Source: an uncultured Verrucomicrobiota bacterium
GTDB lineage: Bacteria; Verrucomicrobiota; Verrucomicrobiia; Chthoniobacterales; SZAS-18
Direction of reading: 5' to 3'
Length of the DNA stretch: 9,646 nt
Assembly (NCBI GenBank): GCA_937873255.1
Contig: CALMVM010000114.1
Span: forward strand, 1-9,646
Position numbers and translations under genes: made by a program. The notes beneath the pieces were generated by a model. That model saw nothing but the letters and a program-made list of their open reading frames with translations, was not told where the DNA came from and made no database searches. Shown one piece after another: positions 1-7,072 of the stretch (position 1 is the first letter of the stretch; every line of letters starts with the position of its first letter).

Positions 1-2
1 GC

Positions 3-245
3 GTGACCCCCAACCTGCGCATGACGCAGGTGGAGCTCCACGACGGGCTGGTCGCGCGCTCGCAGAACCGCTGGCCCTCGCTGTTCCGCGACGTTGGCGC
101 GGTCAACGGGTTGCTGGCCCCGCTCTTCGCGGCGGGCTTCTACTACAAGACCTTCATGGGGCCGCGCTTCCTCAAGGGCTCGAAGCTCTGGGCCAAAGTA
201 TTCGAGCCCGCCATCCGCCGCACCGCGGGCCTGGGCCGCGCCGCC
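3..245 (+). pseudogene. Sarcosine oxidase alpha-subunit-like fragment (both ends missing)
   Basis: The + strand frame beginning at base 3 reads ..NLRMTQVELHDGLVARSQNRW, then AGFYYKTFMGPRF, then EPAIRRTAGLGRA. These are characteristic of the linker between the N-terminal 2Fe-2S domain and the FAD/NAD-binding domain of heterotetrameric sarcosine oxidase alpha subunits (roughly residues 50-130 of a protein near 1000 aa) and related amine or amino-acid dehydrogenases. The GTG at base 3 is an internal codon, so the 5' part lies outside the window. Homology stops near base 245-255, just before the GGGPAGL-type dinucleotide-binding motif would be expected. The frame stays open to 1607, but that extension is the antisense of the BatA-like gene and shows no protein-like character. 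The gene is therefore cut internally, by rearrangement or by assembly. Codons are almost all G/C-ending. The family call is fairly sure; whether the fragment is functional is doubtful. Confidence 0.7.
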
Positions 246-282
246 ACCCTGCCCGGGAGCCGCGCGCAGGAGCAACGCTTGA
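236..282. other. Junction between two unrelated gene fragments in opposite orientation
   Basis: Sarcosine oxidase-like similarity on the + strand ends around AGLGRAA(TLP), bases 225-254. BatA-like similarity on the minus strand ends around RQALLLRAAPGQGG, bases 243-284. The two fragments abut tail to tail with no stop codon for either and no spacer. The exact breakpoint cannot be fixed by eye because both readings tolerate the GC-rich stretch at 240-260. No terminal inverted repeat, insertion sequence or target duplication is visible. A chimeric contig end, an inversion breakpoint and a recombination scar all fit. Confidence 0.55.
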
Positions 283-1754
283 CGACCGCCGACCCGCGCG
301 AGGGGTACTCCGTCGCCAGTGAGCGCGCAGCGCCGGGTGATTTCCAACGCGCCGACCGGCAGGGCCGCGCCGTCGCGGGTGTTGGCGAGCAGGTCGGCGT
401 CGTTGCGCCACCACTCGACGGCCTGCGGTTCGTTCGCCGAGGCGGTTTGCCATGGCCCCCAGCGCACGCCGAAAAGCTCGGCGTCGTCGGGGCTATCCGG
501 CGGAAGAAAAAGAACCGCCCGGCCGGCCGCGGCGTGTTCGCGCAACTGCCGGGCCAGCACGTCGTCGGCCTTCGGCAGCGCGGCCTGCCAAACGATCAGC
601 GCCGTGTCGGCCCACGGGATCTCCGCCGCGCGCCGCACGGGCAGGACGGTGGCGGCGTACTTGCGCGATGGGTCGGCGGGGGCGTTCAGCGCGGCCACGA
701 GCGGGTCGGACACGGACGGGTCGTCGGACACGATGACACTGCGCAGGGTCGGGGGCTCGTCGAAGACGAAATGGAACGTGTTGTTCGCCGCCCATGCGTC
801 GTTGGGAAGCTCGATCCGGCCCCAACCGCGTTTGGTCGTCTTGTCGATGGGGATGGCGTAGCCCTGCATGGCGAAGCGGTTGTCCTTGAGCGCTACCTTC
901 GCGGTCGTGGCAGCACCGTTGATGACGATGCGCAGCGGCACGTCGAGCCCCTGCGCGTCGTCCCCGGAACGGGTCACTTGCAAGTCGAGGAGGAGTTCGG
1001 CTTTTTCGGCGGATTCACGGCGTTCGACGCGGTCCACCGTCACGGCGAGATCGCCGCGCGCCGATTGTGGATAGCACAGGAGATGGAAACGGACACCCTG
1101 GGTCGCGCCGAACGCCTTGCGAACGGGTTCCCAACGACCGCCGGCTGCGTCCCAATCGCTCGCCTGCAAATCGCTGAGCACCCACACGTCGGTGCGGCCG
1201 GTCTTGTTGGCCGTGATGTAGTCGAGCGCGTTTTGCAACAGGGCGGGCATGTCGGCGCGGGTGTCGGTCGCGGCGGTCTGCGGAAGGTCGAGCAGGGCGT
1301 CGGCTTTGGGGAGCGAGATCGGTTTGCCGAACGCGCTGTCGATGAGCACGAGACGCGAACGCGTGCCGACGGCGTCGTTGATCGCCTTGGAGAGATTGCG
1401 CAGGCCGGCGACGCGCTTGGTGACCCCGGTTTGGGTGTTCTGCTGTTCCATGCTGGCCGAACGGTCCAACAGGATGAGCACAGTGTCCGGCGCGCCGCCC
1501 GTCAACCCGAGCCAACCACCGGCCAGCGGGCGGGTCACGACGAAAATCAGCGCTGCCACCGCGAGCACTCGCAACGCGAGGATCAACACCTGCCGCAGGC
1601 GCGATAGGCCCTTGTTCATGCGTTGCGCGGCTAATAGGAACATCATCGCCGCCCAACGCACCTGCCGGCGGCGGTACAGGTGGATCAGATGGACGACGAC
1701 CGGCAGCGCCGCCAGCGGCAGTGCGTAGAGCAGCCAGGGGGCGAGGAACGTCAT
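243..1754 (-). CDS. BatA-like membrane protein with von Willebrand factor A domain, C-terminally truncated
   Basis: The first 503 or so residues read MTFLAPWLLYALPLAALPVVV.., the N-terminal signature of BatA-type aerotolerance proteins. There is a membrane segment at about residues 5-24, then a basic stretch (HLYRRRQVRWAAMMFLLAAQ) and a second membrane segment at about 55-75. A VWA domain follows with the MIDAS motif DRSAS at 97-101 (ILLDRSASMEQQ) and a VLSDLQASDW motif near residue 195. The region after that resembles the glutamine-amidotransferase-like part of large Bat proteins. The ATG overlaps the DUF58 stop as ATGA, so the two are translationally coupled. Full family members usually run 600-780 residues and end in another membrane helix. 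Here similarity is lost around base 243, although the frame stays open to the window edge, so the C-terminus is missing. Inferred role: envelope-anchored metal-binding partner of the MoxR ATPase. Confidence 0.8.
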
Positions 1755-2650
1755 CGGGCGGCGCGTTTCGGCAGGCGGCCCAACAGGAAGCGCACGAGCA
1801 CCTCGTCGTACGCCTCGTGCAGTTTGACCCGGTGATAATCGACGCCCGTCGTGCGGATCGTCTCGTCGAGGTCGGCGAGATATTTCTTGACGGCGGCGCG
1901 GTAGTTGCGCGCGATGAGCGACGGGTCGGCCAGCACGACCTCGCCGCCTTCCATGTCCACGAAACGCGCGGGGCGGTCGAAGTCGAAATCGAGTTCCTGC
2001 TGGTCGAGCAGGTGGAACATCGCCACGTCGTGCTTGCGGAAGCGCAGGTGCTGGATGGCGACCTTCAATTCGTCGGGTTGGACGAAAAGGTCGGAAAACA
2101 CAATCACTAGCGCGCGCTGGCGGATTTGTTCGGCGGCATCGTGGAGGGACTTGATGAGCGTCGTGCCGCCGGTGGCCTTGATGCCGTTGAGTTGGTCGAG
2201 GACGACGCCAAGGTGGGCCGCGCCGCGTTTGGCGGGGACGTTGGTCGGTTGCGCGGCGAGCGTCCACAGGCCGACGCCGTCGCCCTGTTGCGCGGCGAGA
2301 TAGCCCAGCGTGCCGCCGAGTTGCTTGGCGTAATCGAGCCGCGTCTTACCTGCCGACCCGTAGCCCATCGAGCCGCTCGTGTCGAAGAGCAGGCACAAGC
2401 GCAAGTTCGTGTCGGCCTCGAATTCCTTGATGTAGAAACGGTCGCTGCGCCCCCACGTGCGCCAGTCCAGGCGGCGGGTGTCGTCGCCGGGGACGTACTT
2501 TCTGTATTGCGCGAATTCCAGCGATGACCCGCGCACGGGGCTACGGGGATTACCCGAAACGCTGCCGAGCAGCGCCTGCCGCGCGTGCAGCGGCAGCGCT
2601 AGCAGGCGTGCCAAGACGGCGGAGTCTAAGAACGTGCGAGGATTTGCCAT
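1751..2650 (-). CDS. DUF58 domain-containing protein (MoxR/Bat operon)
   Basis: A 299-residue soluble protein. The DUF58 signature spans residues 40-78: RGSSLEFAQYRKYVPGDD, then TRRLDWRTWGRSDRFYIKEFE. A VWA-like segment follows with the MIDAS-type motif DTSGSM at 90-95 (CLLFDTSGSMGYG) and VIVFSDLF further on. Length is normal for the family. The start ATG at 2650 has no visible Shine-Dalgarno, and the next internal ATG would remove conserved sequence. The stop overlaps the BatA-like start (ATGA), and 37 bases separate its start from the upstream BON-like gene. DUF58 proteins are almost always next to moxR; the molecular role is not established, and binding to the AAA+ ATPase through the VWA domain is the usual proposal. 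Confidence 0.92.
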   Translation of the reverse strand: MANPRTFLDSAVLARLLALPLHARQALLGSVSGNPRSPVRGSSLEFAQYRKYVPGDDTRRLDWRTWGRSDRFYIKEFEADTNLRLCLLFDTSGSMGYGSAGKTRLDYAKQLGGTLGYLAAQQGDGVGLWTLAAQPTNVPAKRGAAHLGVVLDQLNGIKATGGTTLIKSLHDAAEQIRQRALVIVFSDLFVQPDELKVAIQHLRFRKHDVAMFHLLDQQELDFDFDRPARFVDMEGGEVVLADPSLIARNYRAAVKKYLADLDETIRTTGVDYHRVKLHEAYDEVLVRFLLGRLPKRAAR

Positions 2651-2687
2651 GGCGGTGAGCAGATCAACCGATGGGAAATGTCGAAGA

Positions 2688-3125
2688 TCAAGAGTCTCCG
2701 GGCCTGAGATCAGGCAGTTGAATCATAACGGAAAATACCTCAGGAGAGGTAGAGAGAAAGAAGCGGAAAAGAGTCCGGACAGGTGGATGCGTCGATGCGA
2801 TTGCTGCTCGCAAAGCGTCTCCGTCTTCTCTGGAATTGACAAACCCTCCGATCCACAAACTGCCGCCCGCGCCGGTGAAGGTCGTGATCTTCACATTGGC
2901 GAACCGGTTATCCTTCTGTATCTGCGGCCGGATCAGATCGGCATGCTTCCGAGCAGCTATAAGATTTCGAAACTGTGATCCAGGCAGTCCAAACCACGTT
3001 ATCCCAATTGCGAGAAATCCAACCAGCAAAATAATGACGATGCGGGGCAGACCCGCACGCTTTGCGACAGGGGGCGACGGCGGCACATCAGGCAATGTGT
3101 CAGTCATCGAACGATACGCGGTCAC
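2688..3125 (-). CDS. Small single-span membrane protein with BON-like C-terminal domain
   Basis: 145 residues from a GTG at 3125 that overlaps the moxR stop as GTGA. An ATG at 3107 ([10 protein letters not shown], 139 aa) is an equally possible start. The order is a proline-rich cytoplasmic N-terminus, a basic KRAGLPR, a hydrophobic helix at about 28-46 ([19 protein letters not shown]), then an extracytoplasmic segment: [57 protein letters not shown]. The '[27 protein letters not shown]' pattern resembles BON-type domains (a strand-helix-strand fold often at the envelope), but the match is by eye. The gene is noticeably poorer in G+C than its neighbours, about half by eye. Its place inside the moxR-DUF58 pair suggests an accessory role in the same envelope complex. 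Function unknown. Confidence 0.8.
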   Translation of the reverse strand: MTAYRSMTDTLPDVPPSPPVAKRAGLPRIVIILLVGFLAIGITWFGLPGSQFRNLIAARKHADLIRPQIQKDNRFANVKITTFTGAGGSLWIGGFVNSREDGDALRAAIASTHPPVRTLFRFFLSTSPEVFSVMIQLPDLRPGDS

Positions 3126-4141
3126 GCCGCCTTCGCCAGTTCCTCAACCAGCCGCTTCGCCACGTCGCGGCTGCTGACGCCTTCGCTCTCGGCGGTGAAC
3201 GTCGTCATCACCCGGTGCCTCAAGACCGGGTCGGCCACTTCCATTACGTCCTCCATGCGGACGACGTAACTGCCGCGCAACGCCGCCCGGGTCTTCGCGC
3301 CGAGAATCAGATATTGCACCGCGCGCGGGCCCGCGCCCCAACTCACCAGCGGCTTGAGCCAGCCGGGGGCCTCACCCGCGTTCGGGCGGGTGCGTCGCAC
3401 GAGATCGACGGCCAATTCGTAAAGGTGGTCCGGCACGGGGACGCGGCGCACGAGGTCCTGGAAGGCGATTACTTGTTCGGCATTGAGAACGTGTTCCAGC
3501 TTCGGCAGGGCCATGCCCGTCGTGTTGCGCGCGATGGCGATTTCCTCGGCGCGCGAGGGGTAATCCACCCCGATCATGAACATGAACCGGTCCAACTGCG
3601 CCTCGGGCAGCGGGTACGTGCCCTCCTGTTCGATGGGATTTTGCGTGGCGAGCACGAAGAAGGGTGCGTCGAGATGATACGTACGCCCGGCGACTGTCAC
3701 GCGGTGTTCCTGCATCGCTTCGAGCATGGCGGCCTGCGTTTTGGAAGGCGCGCGGTTGATCTCGTCGGCCAGCACGATGTTGGCGAACACCGGCCCCTTG
3801 GCGAACTGGAATTCGCGCTTGCCGCCCGGCAATTCCTGCAAGATGTCCGTGCCGGTGATGTCCATGGGCATCAGGTCGGGCGTGAACTGGATGCGGCTGA
3901 AGCTCAGCGACATCGTCTCCGCCAGACGCGAGATGAGAAGCGTTTTCGCCAACCCGGGCACACCCATCAAGAGGGCGTGGCCGCGCGCGAACAGGCAGAT
4001 CGCCAATTGCTCGACGACGTGGTCCTGGCCGACGATGATTTTCTTGAGTTCGGTGGTCAACCGTCCGTAGGCGGCGCGCAGTTCGTCGATGGCGGCGACG
4101 TCGTCTTCGGGCAGGGTGAAAGGAGCCGGGCGGTCGGACAT
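3122..4141 (-). CDS. moxR: MoxR-family AAA+ ATPase
   Basis: 339 residues, normal length for MoxR proteins. Visible motifs are a conserved [12 protein letters not shown] entry (35-46), Walker A GVPGLAKT (60-67), [13 protein letters not shown] (88-99), Walker [16 protein letters not shown] with D126/E127, the sensor-1 region [25 protein letters not shown] (162-186, Asn168), and a C-terminal lid with [12 protein letters not shown]. MoxR ATPases act as chaperone-like remodelers of VWA-domain partners, and two such partners (DUF58 and BatA-like) follow directly. It is the first gene of the minus-strand operon. The ATG at 4141 is preceded by a pyrimidine-rich stretch, not by a Shine-Dalgarno. The stop overlaps the GTG of the next gene. 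Whether the target is respiratory, periplasmic or cell-wall related cannot be told from sequence. Confidence 0.95.
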   Translation of the reverse strand: MSDRPAPFTLPEDDVAAIDELRAAYGRLTTELKKIIVGQDHVVEQLAICLFARGHALLMGVPGLAKTLLISRLAETMSLSFSRIQFTPDLMPMDITGTDILQELPGGKREFQFAKGPVFANIVLADEINRAPSKTQAAMLEAMQEHRVTVAGRTYHLDAPFFVLATQNPIEQEGTYPLPEAQLDRFMFMIGVDYPSRAEEIAIARNTTGMALPKLEHVLNAEQVIAFQDLVRRVPVPDHLYELAVDLVRRTRPNAGEAPGWLKPLVSWGAGPRAVQYLILGAKTRAALRGSYVVRMEDVMEVADPVLRHRVMTTFTAESEGVSSRDVAKRLVEELAKAA

Positions 4142-4251
4142 GGCTAGAAAGAGAGAGGCGGGGAAGGGTCGGCGTCGTTAGTCAGCGTTACCCGCCGCCG
4201 CGTTCAATCGTCGCGGGCGTGGATGCCGACCCATCGTTGCCCCTGCCCGTG

Positions 4252-4278
4252 CTTATCAGAGCGTCCGCGGGCGGTCAA
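4252..4278 (-). promoter_or_regulatory. Weak candidate promoter for the moxR operon
   Basis: On the minus strand, TTGACC (4278-4273) is followed after 15 nt by GATAAG (4257-4252), about 110 nt upstream of the moxR start. The -35 is close to consensus but the spacer is short. This is the best sigma70-like pair seen in the 260-bp divergent gap 4142-4401. Nothing else in that gap is convincing apart from one short hairpin. Confidence 0.22.
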
Positions 4279-4326
4279 ACCCAAACCCCGGTTGGCTGCG
4301 GCGCGAGGCTGACCGGCGAGGATTTC

Positions 4327-4342
4327 GCGTGTTCCGACACGC
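4327..4342. repeat. Short inverted repeat in the moxR/SDR divergent gap
   Basis: A perfect 6-bp arm GCGTGT, loop TCCG and arm ACACGC lie 60 bp upstream of the SDR start and 186 bp upstream of moxR. It could be an operator or a leader hairpin for the + strand gene. At this GC content a chance 6-bp stem is not rare, so the call is tentative. Confidence 0.25.
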
Positions 4343-4401
4343 ACAGCACGCCGTCAGCATGCGAATGTTGGCCTTGGCAGGTCCGTTTCACCCTTTTTCC
4401 C

Positions 4402-5280
4402 ATGGCCCATTCATTCGTCACTGAAGACCCGGTTTTTGCGACGGCACCCTCCGGCATGCCCAAGCGGCGCGTACTGGTCACGGGCGCGGCGGGTCGGATC
4501 GGCTCGTATTTCGCGGAGCACAGCCACGAAAAATACGACCTGCGGTTGACGGATGTTTCCTTCGGCGAGCGCCGCGACGCGTTGGCCGCGCACGGCGAAC
4601 TGCTGGAAGGCGAATTGCACGATCTGGCCTTTCTCAAACGCGCCTGCGAGGGCATCGACACCGTCGTCCACCTGGCCGGCAATCCCAACCCGGCGGCGGT
4701 GTGGAACGACCTGCTCGAAACCAACATCATCGGCACCTACCAGGCGTGCGTCGCGGCCGTCGCGGCCGGGTGCCGCCGGATCATCTTCGCGTCGTCGATC
4801 CACGCCGTGTCGGGCTATCCGCCGGACGTACAGGTCAAGACCGGCGAACCGTCGAATCCGGGCGACCTCTACGGGGTGACCAAGTGCTTCGGCGAGGCGC
4901 TCGGGCGTTATCTATCCGGTCAGGAGGGCATCTCGTTCATCGCGTTGCGCATCGGGGCGTTCCAACCGTCGAAGGCGGCGAGTGACCCGGCCAAGCTGGG
5001 GTGGCTCAACCACTTCGTGTCACGGCGCGACCTCGATCAACTCATCAACCGTTGCATCGACGCGCCGGACAGCCTGCGCTTCGCCATCTTCCACGGCCTG
5101 AGCGACAACACGTTCAAACGCCTCGACATCTCCGACGCGCGCGAACTCGTCGGCTACGCGCCGCAGGACGATTTCGTCGCCATGAATCCCGCGACCCGGG
5201 ACCTGCATTTGCACGACGTGATCGACACGCAGAACCAGAACCACAACCCCGCGAAATCCGGCATCCGCGAACAACTCTGA
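4402..5280 (+). CDS. NAD-dependent extended SDR, uronate dehydrogenase-like / sugar-nucleotide epimerase family
   Basis: 292 residues from ATG 4402. The N-terminal Rossmann motif is RVLVTGAAGRIGSY (Gly28, Gly31, Gly34), preceded by an 18-residue non-conserved extension, so ATG 4456 (274 aa) would give a start more typical of the family. Further motifs are DTVVHLAGNPNP (NAD-binding loop), LETNIIGTYQ, IIFASSIHAVSGYP (catalytic Ser region) and the Tyr-Lys pair in LYGVTKCFGE (Tyr157, Lys161). The layout, including LRIGAFQPS and the short C-terminal part, resembles uronate dehydrogenases, which oxidise galacturonate or glucuronate to the aldarolactone with NAD. Related 4-epimerases and reductases share these motifs, so the substrate is not certain. 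No Shine-Dalgarno precedes 4402; a pyrimidine-rich tract does. Neighbours give no pathway context: it is a lone gene between the bat-type operon and the converging GYF gene. Confidence 0.88.
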   Translation: MAHSFVTEDPVFATAPSGMPKRRVLVTGAAGRIGSYFAEHSHEKYDLRLTDVSFGERRDALAAHGELLEGELHDLAFLKRACEGIDTVVHLAGNPNPAAVWNDLLETNIIGTYQACVAAVAAGCRRIIFASSIHAVSGYPPDVQVKTGEPSNPGDLYGVTKCFGEALGRYLSGQEGISFIALRIGAFQPSKAASDPAKLGWLNHFVSRRDLDQLINRCIDAPDSLRFAIFHGLSDNTFKRLDISDARELVGYAPQDDFVAMNPATRDLHLHDVIDTQNQNHNPAKSGIREQL

Positions 5281-5285
5281 CCGCT

Positions 5286-5301
5286 GCCCGCGCCGGCGGG
5301 C
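5286..5301. terminator. GC-rich hairpin in the convergent gap, possible bidirectional terminator
   Basis: Arms GCCCGC and GCGGGC with a 4-nt loop (GCCG) sit in the 27-bp space between the two converging stop codons (5280 and 5308). Position favours a terminator. No T-tract follows on either strand, so it is not a canonical intrinsic terminator. Confidence 0.35.
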
Positions 5302-5307
5302 CGACCA

Positions 5308-5844
5308 TCACGGGCGCTGCTTGACGATCTCGACGTATTTCGCCTCCAGCTTCGCGTAGCGTTCCTCCAACGCTTCACGGGTGCGGCGTTCCTCAAATAA
5401 CGTGCTCTCCAGTTCGCGGATACGCTGCTGGAGACTGATGCGGATGCCGGTGCGGACAGGGCCCTCGCCGCCGTCGGTATCCTCCGGTTCCTCGGGTGGA
5501 ATCGTCAGCGTGCCGATGGCGCGCACGGTGGTCGTGGTGCCGTCGCGGGCGTTGATGAGTTGGGTGTCCCCGTTGATCTCGCCGAGGTTGAGGAACTCCT
5601 GGAGCGCGCCGAGCGTCGTCGGACCGTAGAGTTGGTCGGAGGTCAGCTCGATGAGCCAGTCCATGCCGAGTTCCGGCACCATGGGGGCCTTGTGCCACGT
5701 TTGCTGATCGGTGGACACCTTGTCGAGCGGGGAAATCTGCGCGCTGGTCGCCCAGGAGCTGAGTTGCTGGAAGTTGACGGGGCCGAAAACCTCGTTGTTC
5801 TCGGCCTTGAGCAGATACAGGGCGGTGGCAGTGTGGTCAATCAT
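5308..5844 (-). CDS. Tandem GYF_2-type (DUF4339-like) protein with C-terminal coiled coil
   Basis: 178 residues from ATG 5844. The first GYF_2-like domain is at about 8-59: ALYLLKAENNEVFGPVNFQQL, the ISPLDKVST turn, then TWHKAPMVPEL. A second, more divergent copy is at about 64-112: LIELTSDQLYGPTTLGALQEF, then GEINGDTQLINA. An acidic proline-rich linker (PPEEPEDTDGGEG, about 117-129) leads to a heptad-rich helix from about 137 to 174 (LQQRIRELESTLFEERRTRE..). There is no signal peptide or membrane segment, so it is probably cytoplasmic. GYF_2 domains are thought to mediate protein binding and in other proteins precede membrane or Zn-ribbon parts; here they stand with only a coiled coil, suggesting a dimeric adaptor. 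It diverges from the UBact gene with 150 bp between starts. Function unknown. Confidence 0.85.
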   Translation of the reverse strand: MIDHTATALYLLKAENNEVFGPVNFQQLSSWATSAQISPLDKVSTDQQTWHKAPMVPELGMDWLIELTSDQLYGPTTLGALQEFLNLGEINGDTQLINARDGTTTTVRAIGTLTIPPEEPEDTDGGEGPVRTGIRISLQQRIRELESTLFEERRTREALEERYAKLEAKYVEIVKQRP

Positions 5845-5869
5845 TGGGGGAGGACGGATGACTGCGAAA

Positions 5870-5884
5870 AGGAAACGCGTTCCT
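5870..5884. repeat. Palindrome near the predicted transcription start of the GYF gene
   Basis: AGGAA, loop ACGCG, TTCCT form a 15-nt inverted repeat between the GYF gene and the UBact operon. It lies just inside the predicted start of the GYF transcript (about 5885, minus strand). It could be an operator covering +1 or a short 5' leader hairpin. Only one copy was seen. Confidence 0.3.
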
Positions 5885-5891
5885 GTACGGC

Positions 5892-5920
5892 ATTCTACAG
5901 AGATGGATTCACTTCGGCAA
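5892..5920 (-). promoter_or_regulatory. Sigma70-like promoter for the tandem-GYF gene
   Basis: On the minus strand, TTGCCG (5920-5915) is followed by exactly 17 nt and then TAGAAT (5897-5892). That is a -10 element with five of six consensus bases and a -35 with four of six. It predicts a start near 5885 and a 5' leader of about 40 nt. This is the best promoter match in the window. Confidence 0.5.
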
Positions 5921-5955
5921 CGGTTGTTTTGCGGCGTGCCAGGCGGACGAAAGCC

Positions 5956-5984
5956 TTGCGTTGCGGCCGGAAGAAATCTAGACT
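5956..5984 (+). promoter_or_regulatory. Candidate promoter for the UBact-proteasome operon
   Basis: TTGCGT (5956-5961), a 17-nt spacer and TAGACT (5979-5984) lie just before the UBact ATG at 5995. If used, the transcript would start only a few bases before the ATG and be nearly leaderless, which fits the missing Shine-Dalgarno. The boxes are weak (three and four of six consensus bases). Confidence 0.3.
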
Positions 5985-5994
5985 GTGGATAACT

Positions 5995-6171
5995 ATGCCA
6001 GAGCGCACTCAAAAACCTCCGACCCCGGCTCCCTGGGAGCCCAAAGGTGGCGACAGCGACGGCCCGAAGTCGCCCGACGTGTCCAAGCCCGACACCAAGG
6101 ACTTGCTCCAACGCATGAAGAAAGTGGACCCCAACCAGTCCAAGCGCTACCGCCAGCGCACCGGACAGTAA
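5995..6171 (+). CDS. ubact: UBact, ubiquitin-like protein modifier (Pup-like)
   Basis: A 58-residue protein: MPERTQKPPTPAPWEPKG.. then SPDVSKPDTKDLLQRMKKVD and PNQSKRYRQRTGQ. The MPER start, the PD..KPDT.LL.RMK.VDP core and the KRYRQRxG(E/Q) end are the hallmarks of UBact, the Pup-like modifier described from Gram-negative phyla that carry proteasomes. The N-terminal half is proline-, charge- and glycine-rich and likely disordered. The middle (about 33-52) could form the single helix that a proteasomal ATPase would bind, as in Pup. The final residue is Gln, not Glu, so by analogy with Pup it would need deamidation by a Dop-like enzyme before a PafA-like ligase joins it to substrate lysines. 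The stop (TAA 6169-6171) is directly followed by the prcB ATG, so expression is coupled. The ATG at 5995 is the only plausible start in frame. Confidence 0.93.
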   Translation: MPERTQKPPTPAPWEPKGGDSDGPKSPDVSKPDTKDLLQRMKKVDPNQSKRYRQRTGQ

Positions 6172-7038
6172 ATGAACTTCCCTCCCGCCGCGCCCGGCGC
6201 GTCCGCAGGTAACCCCGACCCGGGCGACTTCGCCGCGTTGCTGCAAGCGCGCGGCCTTTATCCGCCGCCGGCCGTTGCGACGAGCGGGCCCGCGTCGGCG
6301 TCGGCGATCCCGACCCAGACGCAGGCGACGACGATCCTTGCCTTCAAGTTCGCCGACGGCGTGCTCGTCGCGGGCGACCGCCGCGCGACGGCCGGCAACA
6401 TCGTCGTCTACGACCGCGCCGACAAGGTGCTGGAGATCGACCGGCACTCGGTGATGGCGATTGCCGGCGTGCCGGCGACCGCGTGGGAAATGGCGCGCGT
6501 GCTGGAGCACTCTTTCCAATATTTTCGCCGCACCCAGCTCCAGGAGATGAGCACGGGCGGGAAGGTCCGCGCGCTCTCGAAGTTGTTGCGCGATAATTTC
6601 GGCTTCGTCATGCAGGGCGTCGGCGTCGTGGTGCCGCTTTTCGCCACGTACGACACCGCCGGACCGGAGCCGGGCAGCAAGCTGTATTTTTACGACGTGA
6701 TGGGTGCGAACTTCGAGGTGGCCGAATACGCCGCCACGGGGTCGGGTTCGCCGGCCGTGCGCGGCGTGCTCTATTACGAGAACACCTGGGGCCGCAAGCC
6801 GCTCAGCGAGTACACTCTCGAAGAAGCACTCAACCTGACGCTCCGCGCGCTCGACACCGCGTCCGAGGCCGATACCGCCACGGGTGGGGTGGACCGCCAC
6901 GGGCGCATTTTCCCGATGGTCAAGATCATCGCGGCCGAGGGCATTCGCACGATCACGGACGACATGCTACGCGGCCTTTTCAATGGCGGTCGGCATCCGT
7001 CCGCGCAACCGCTCTCCGCCGGCGTGCCCATCGGGTGA
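6172..7038 (+). CDS. prcB: 20S proteasome beta subunit (catalytic)
   Basis: 288 residues. A 52-residue Pro/Ala-rich propeptide is followed by the mature N-terminus at Thr53 (QA|TTILAFKFADGVLVAGDRRATAGN). Counting Thr53 as Thr1, the catalytic set is present: Asp17 and Arg19 in GDRRAT, Lys33 in DRADKVLEI and Gly47 in MAIAGVPATA. The later GSGS and DTATGGVDRHGRIFPMVKII segments match actinobacterial PrcB. The residue before the cleavage site is Ala instead of the usual Gly. The C-terminus extends past the fold with a Pro/Ser-rich tail (NGGRHPSAQPLSAGVPIG). Autocatalytic removal of the propeptide should expose the threonine nucleophile inside the assembled barrel. It starts on the base after the UBact stop, with 34 nt to prcA. 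UBact-prcB-prcA order mirrors pup-prcB-prcA of actinobacteria. Confidence 0.96.
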   Translation: MNFPPAAPGASAGNPDPGDFAALLQARGLYPPPAVATSGPASASAIPTQTQATTILAFKFADGVLVAGDRRATAGNIVVYDRADKVLEIDRHSVMAIAGVPATAWEMARVLEHSFQYFRRTQLQEMSTGGKVRALSKLLRDNFGFVMQGVGVVVPLFATYDTAGPEPGSKLYFYDVMGANFEVAEYAATGSGSPAVRGVLYYENTWGRKPLSEYTLEEALNLTLRALDTASEADTATGGVDRHGRIFPMVKIIAAEGIRTITDDMLRGLFNGGRHPSAQPLSAGVPIG

Positions 7039-7072
7039 ACCGACCTACGGCTGGACCCATCCCTTCGTTTGC

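Noticed and set aside
246..1607. Long + strand open frame continuing from the sarcosine oxidase-like fragment
   Set aside because: It is the exact antisense register of the BatA-like gene, whose minus-strand reading has two membrane helices and a MIDAS motif. The + reading is Arg/Gly/Val-rich and featureless.
3062..4147. 361-codon + strand open frame
   Set aside because: Antisense to moxR, in which all AAA+ motifs are intact. The + translation shows only GC-driven composition.
4219..4401. Extended GTG start for the SDR gene
   Set aside because: The extra 61 residues are unlike the family and lie in the divergent intergenic gap. The Rossmann motif begins only after 4456.
5845..6900. Upstream extension of the GYF reading frame on the minus strand
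   Set aside because: It runs antisense through prcB and UBact. GYF similarity begins right after the ATG at 5844, with a promoter upstream of it.
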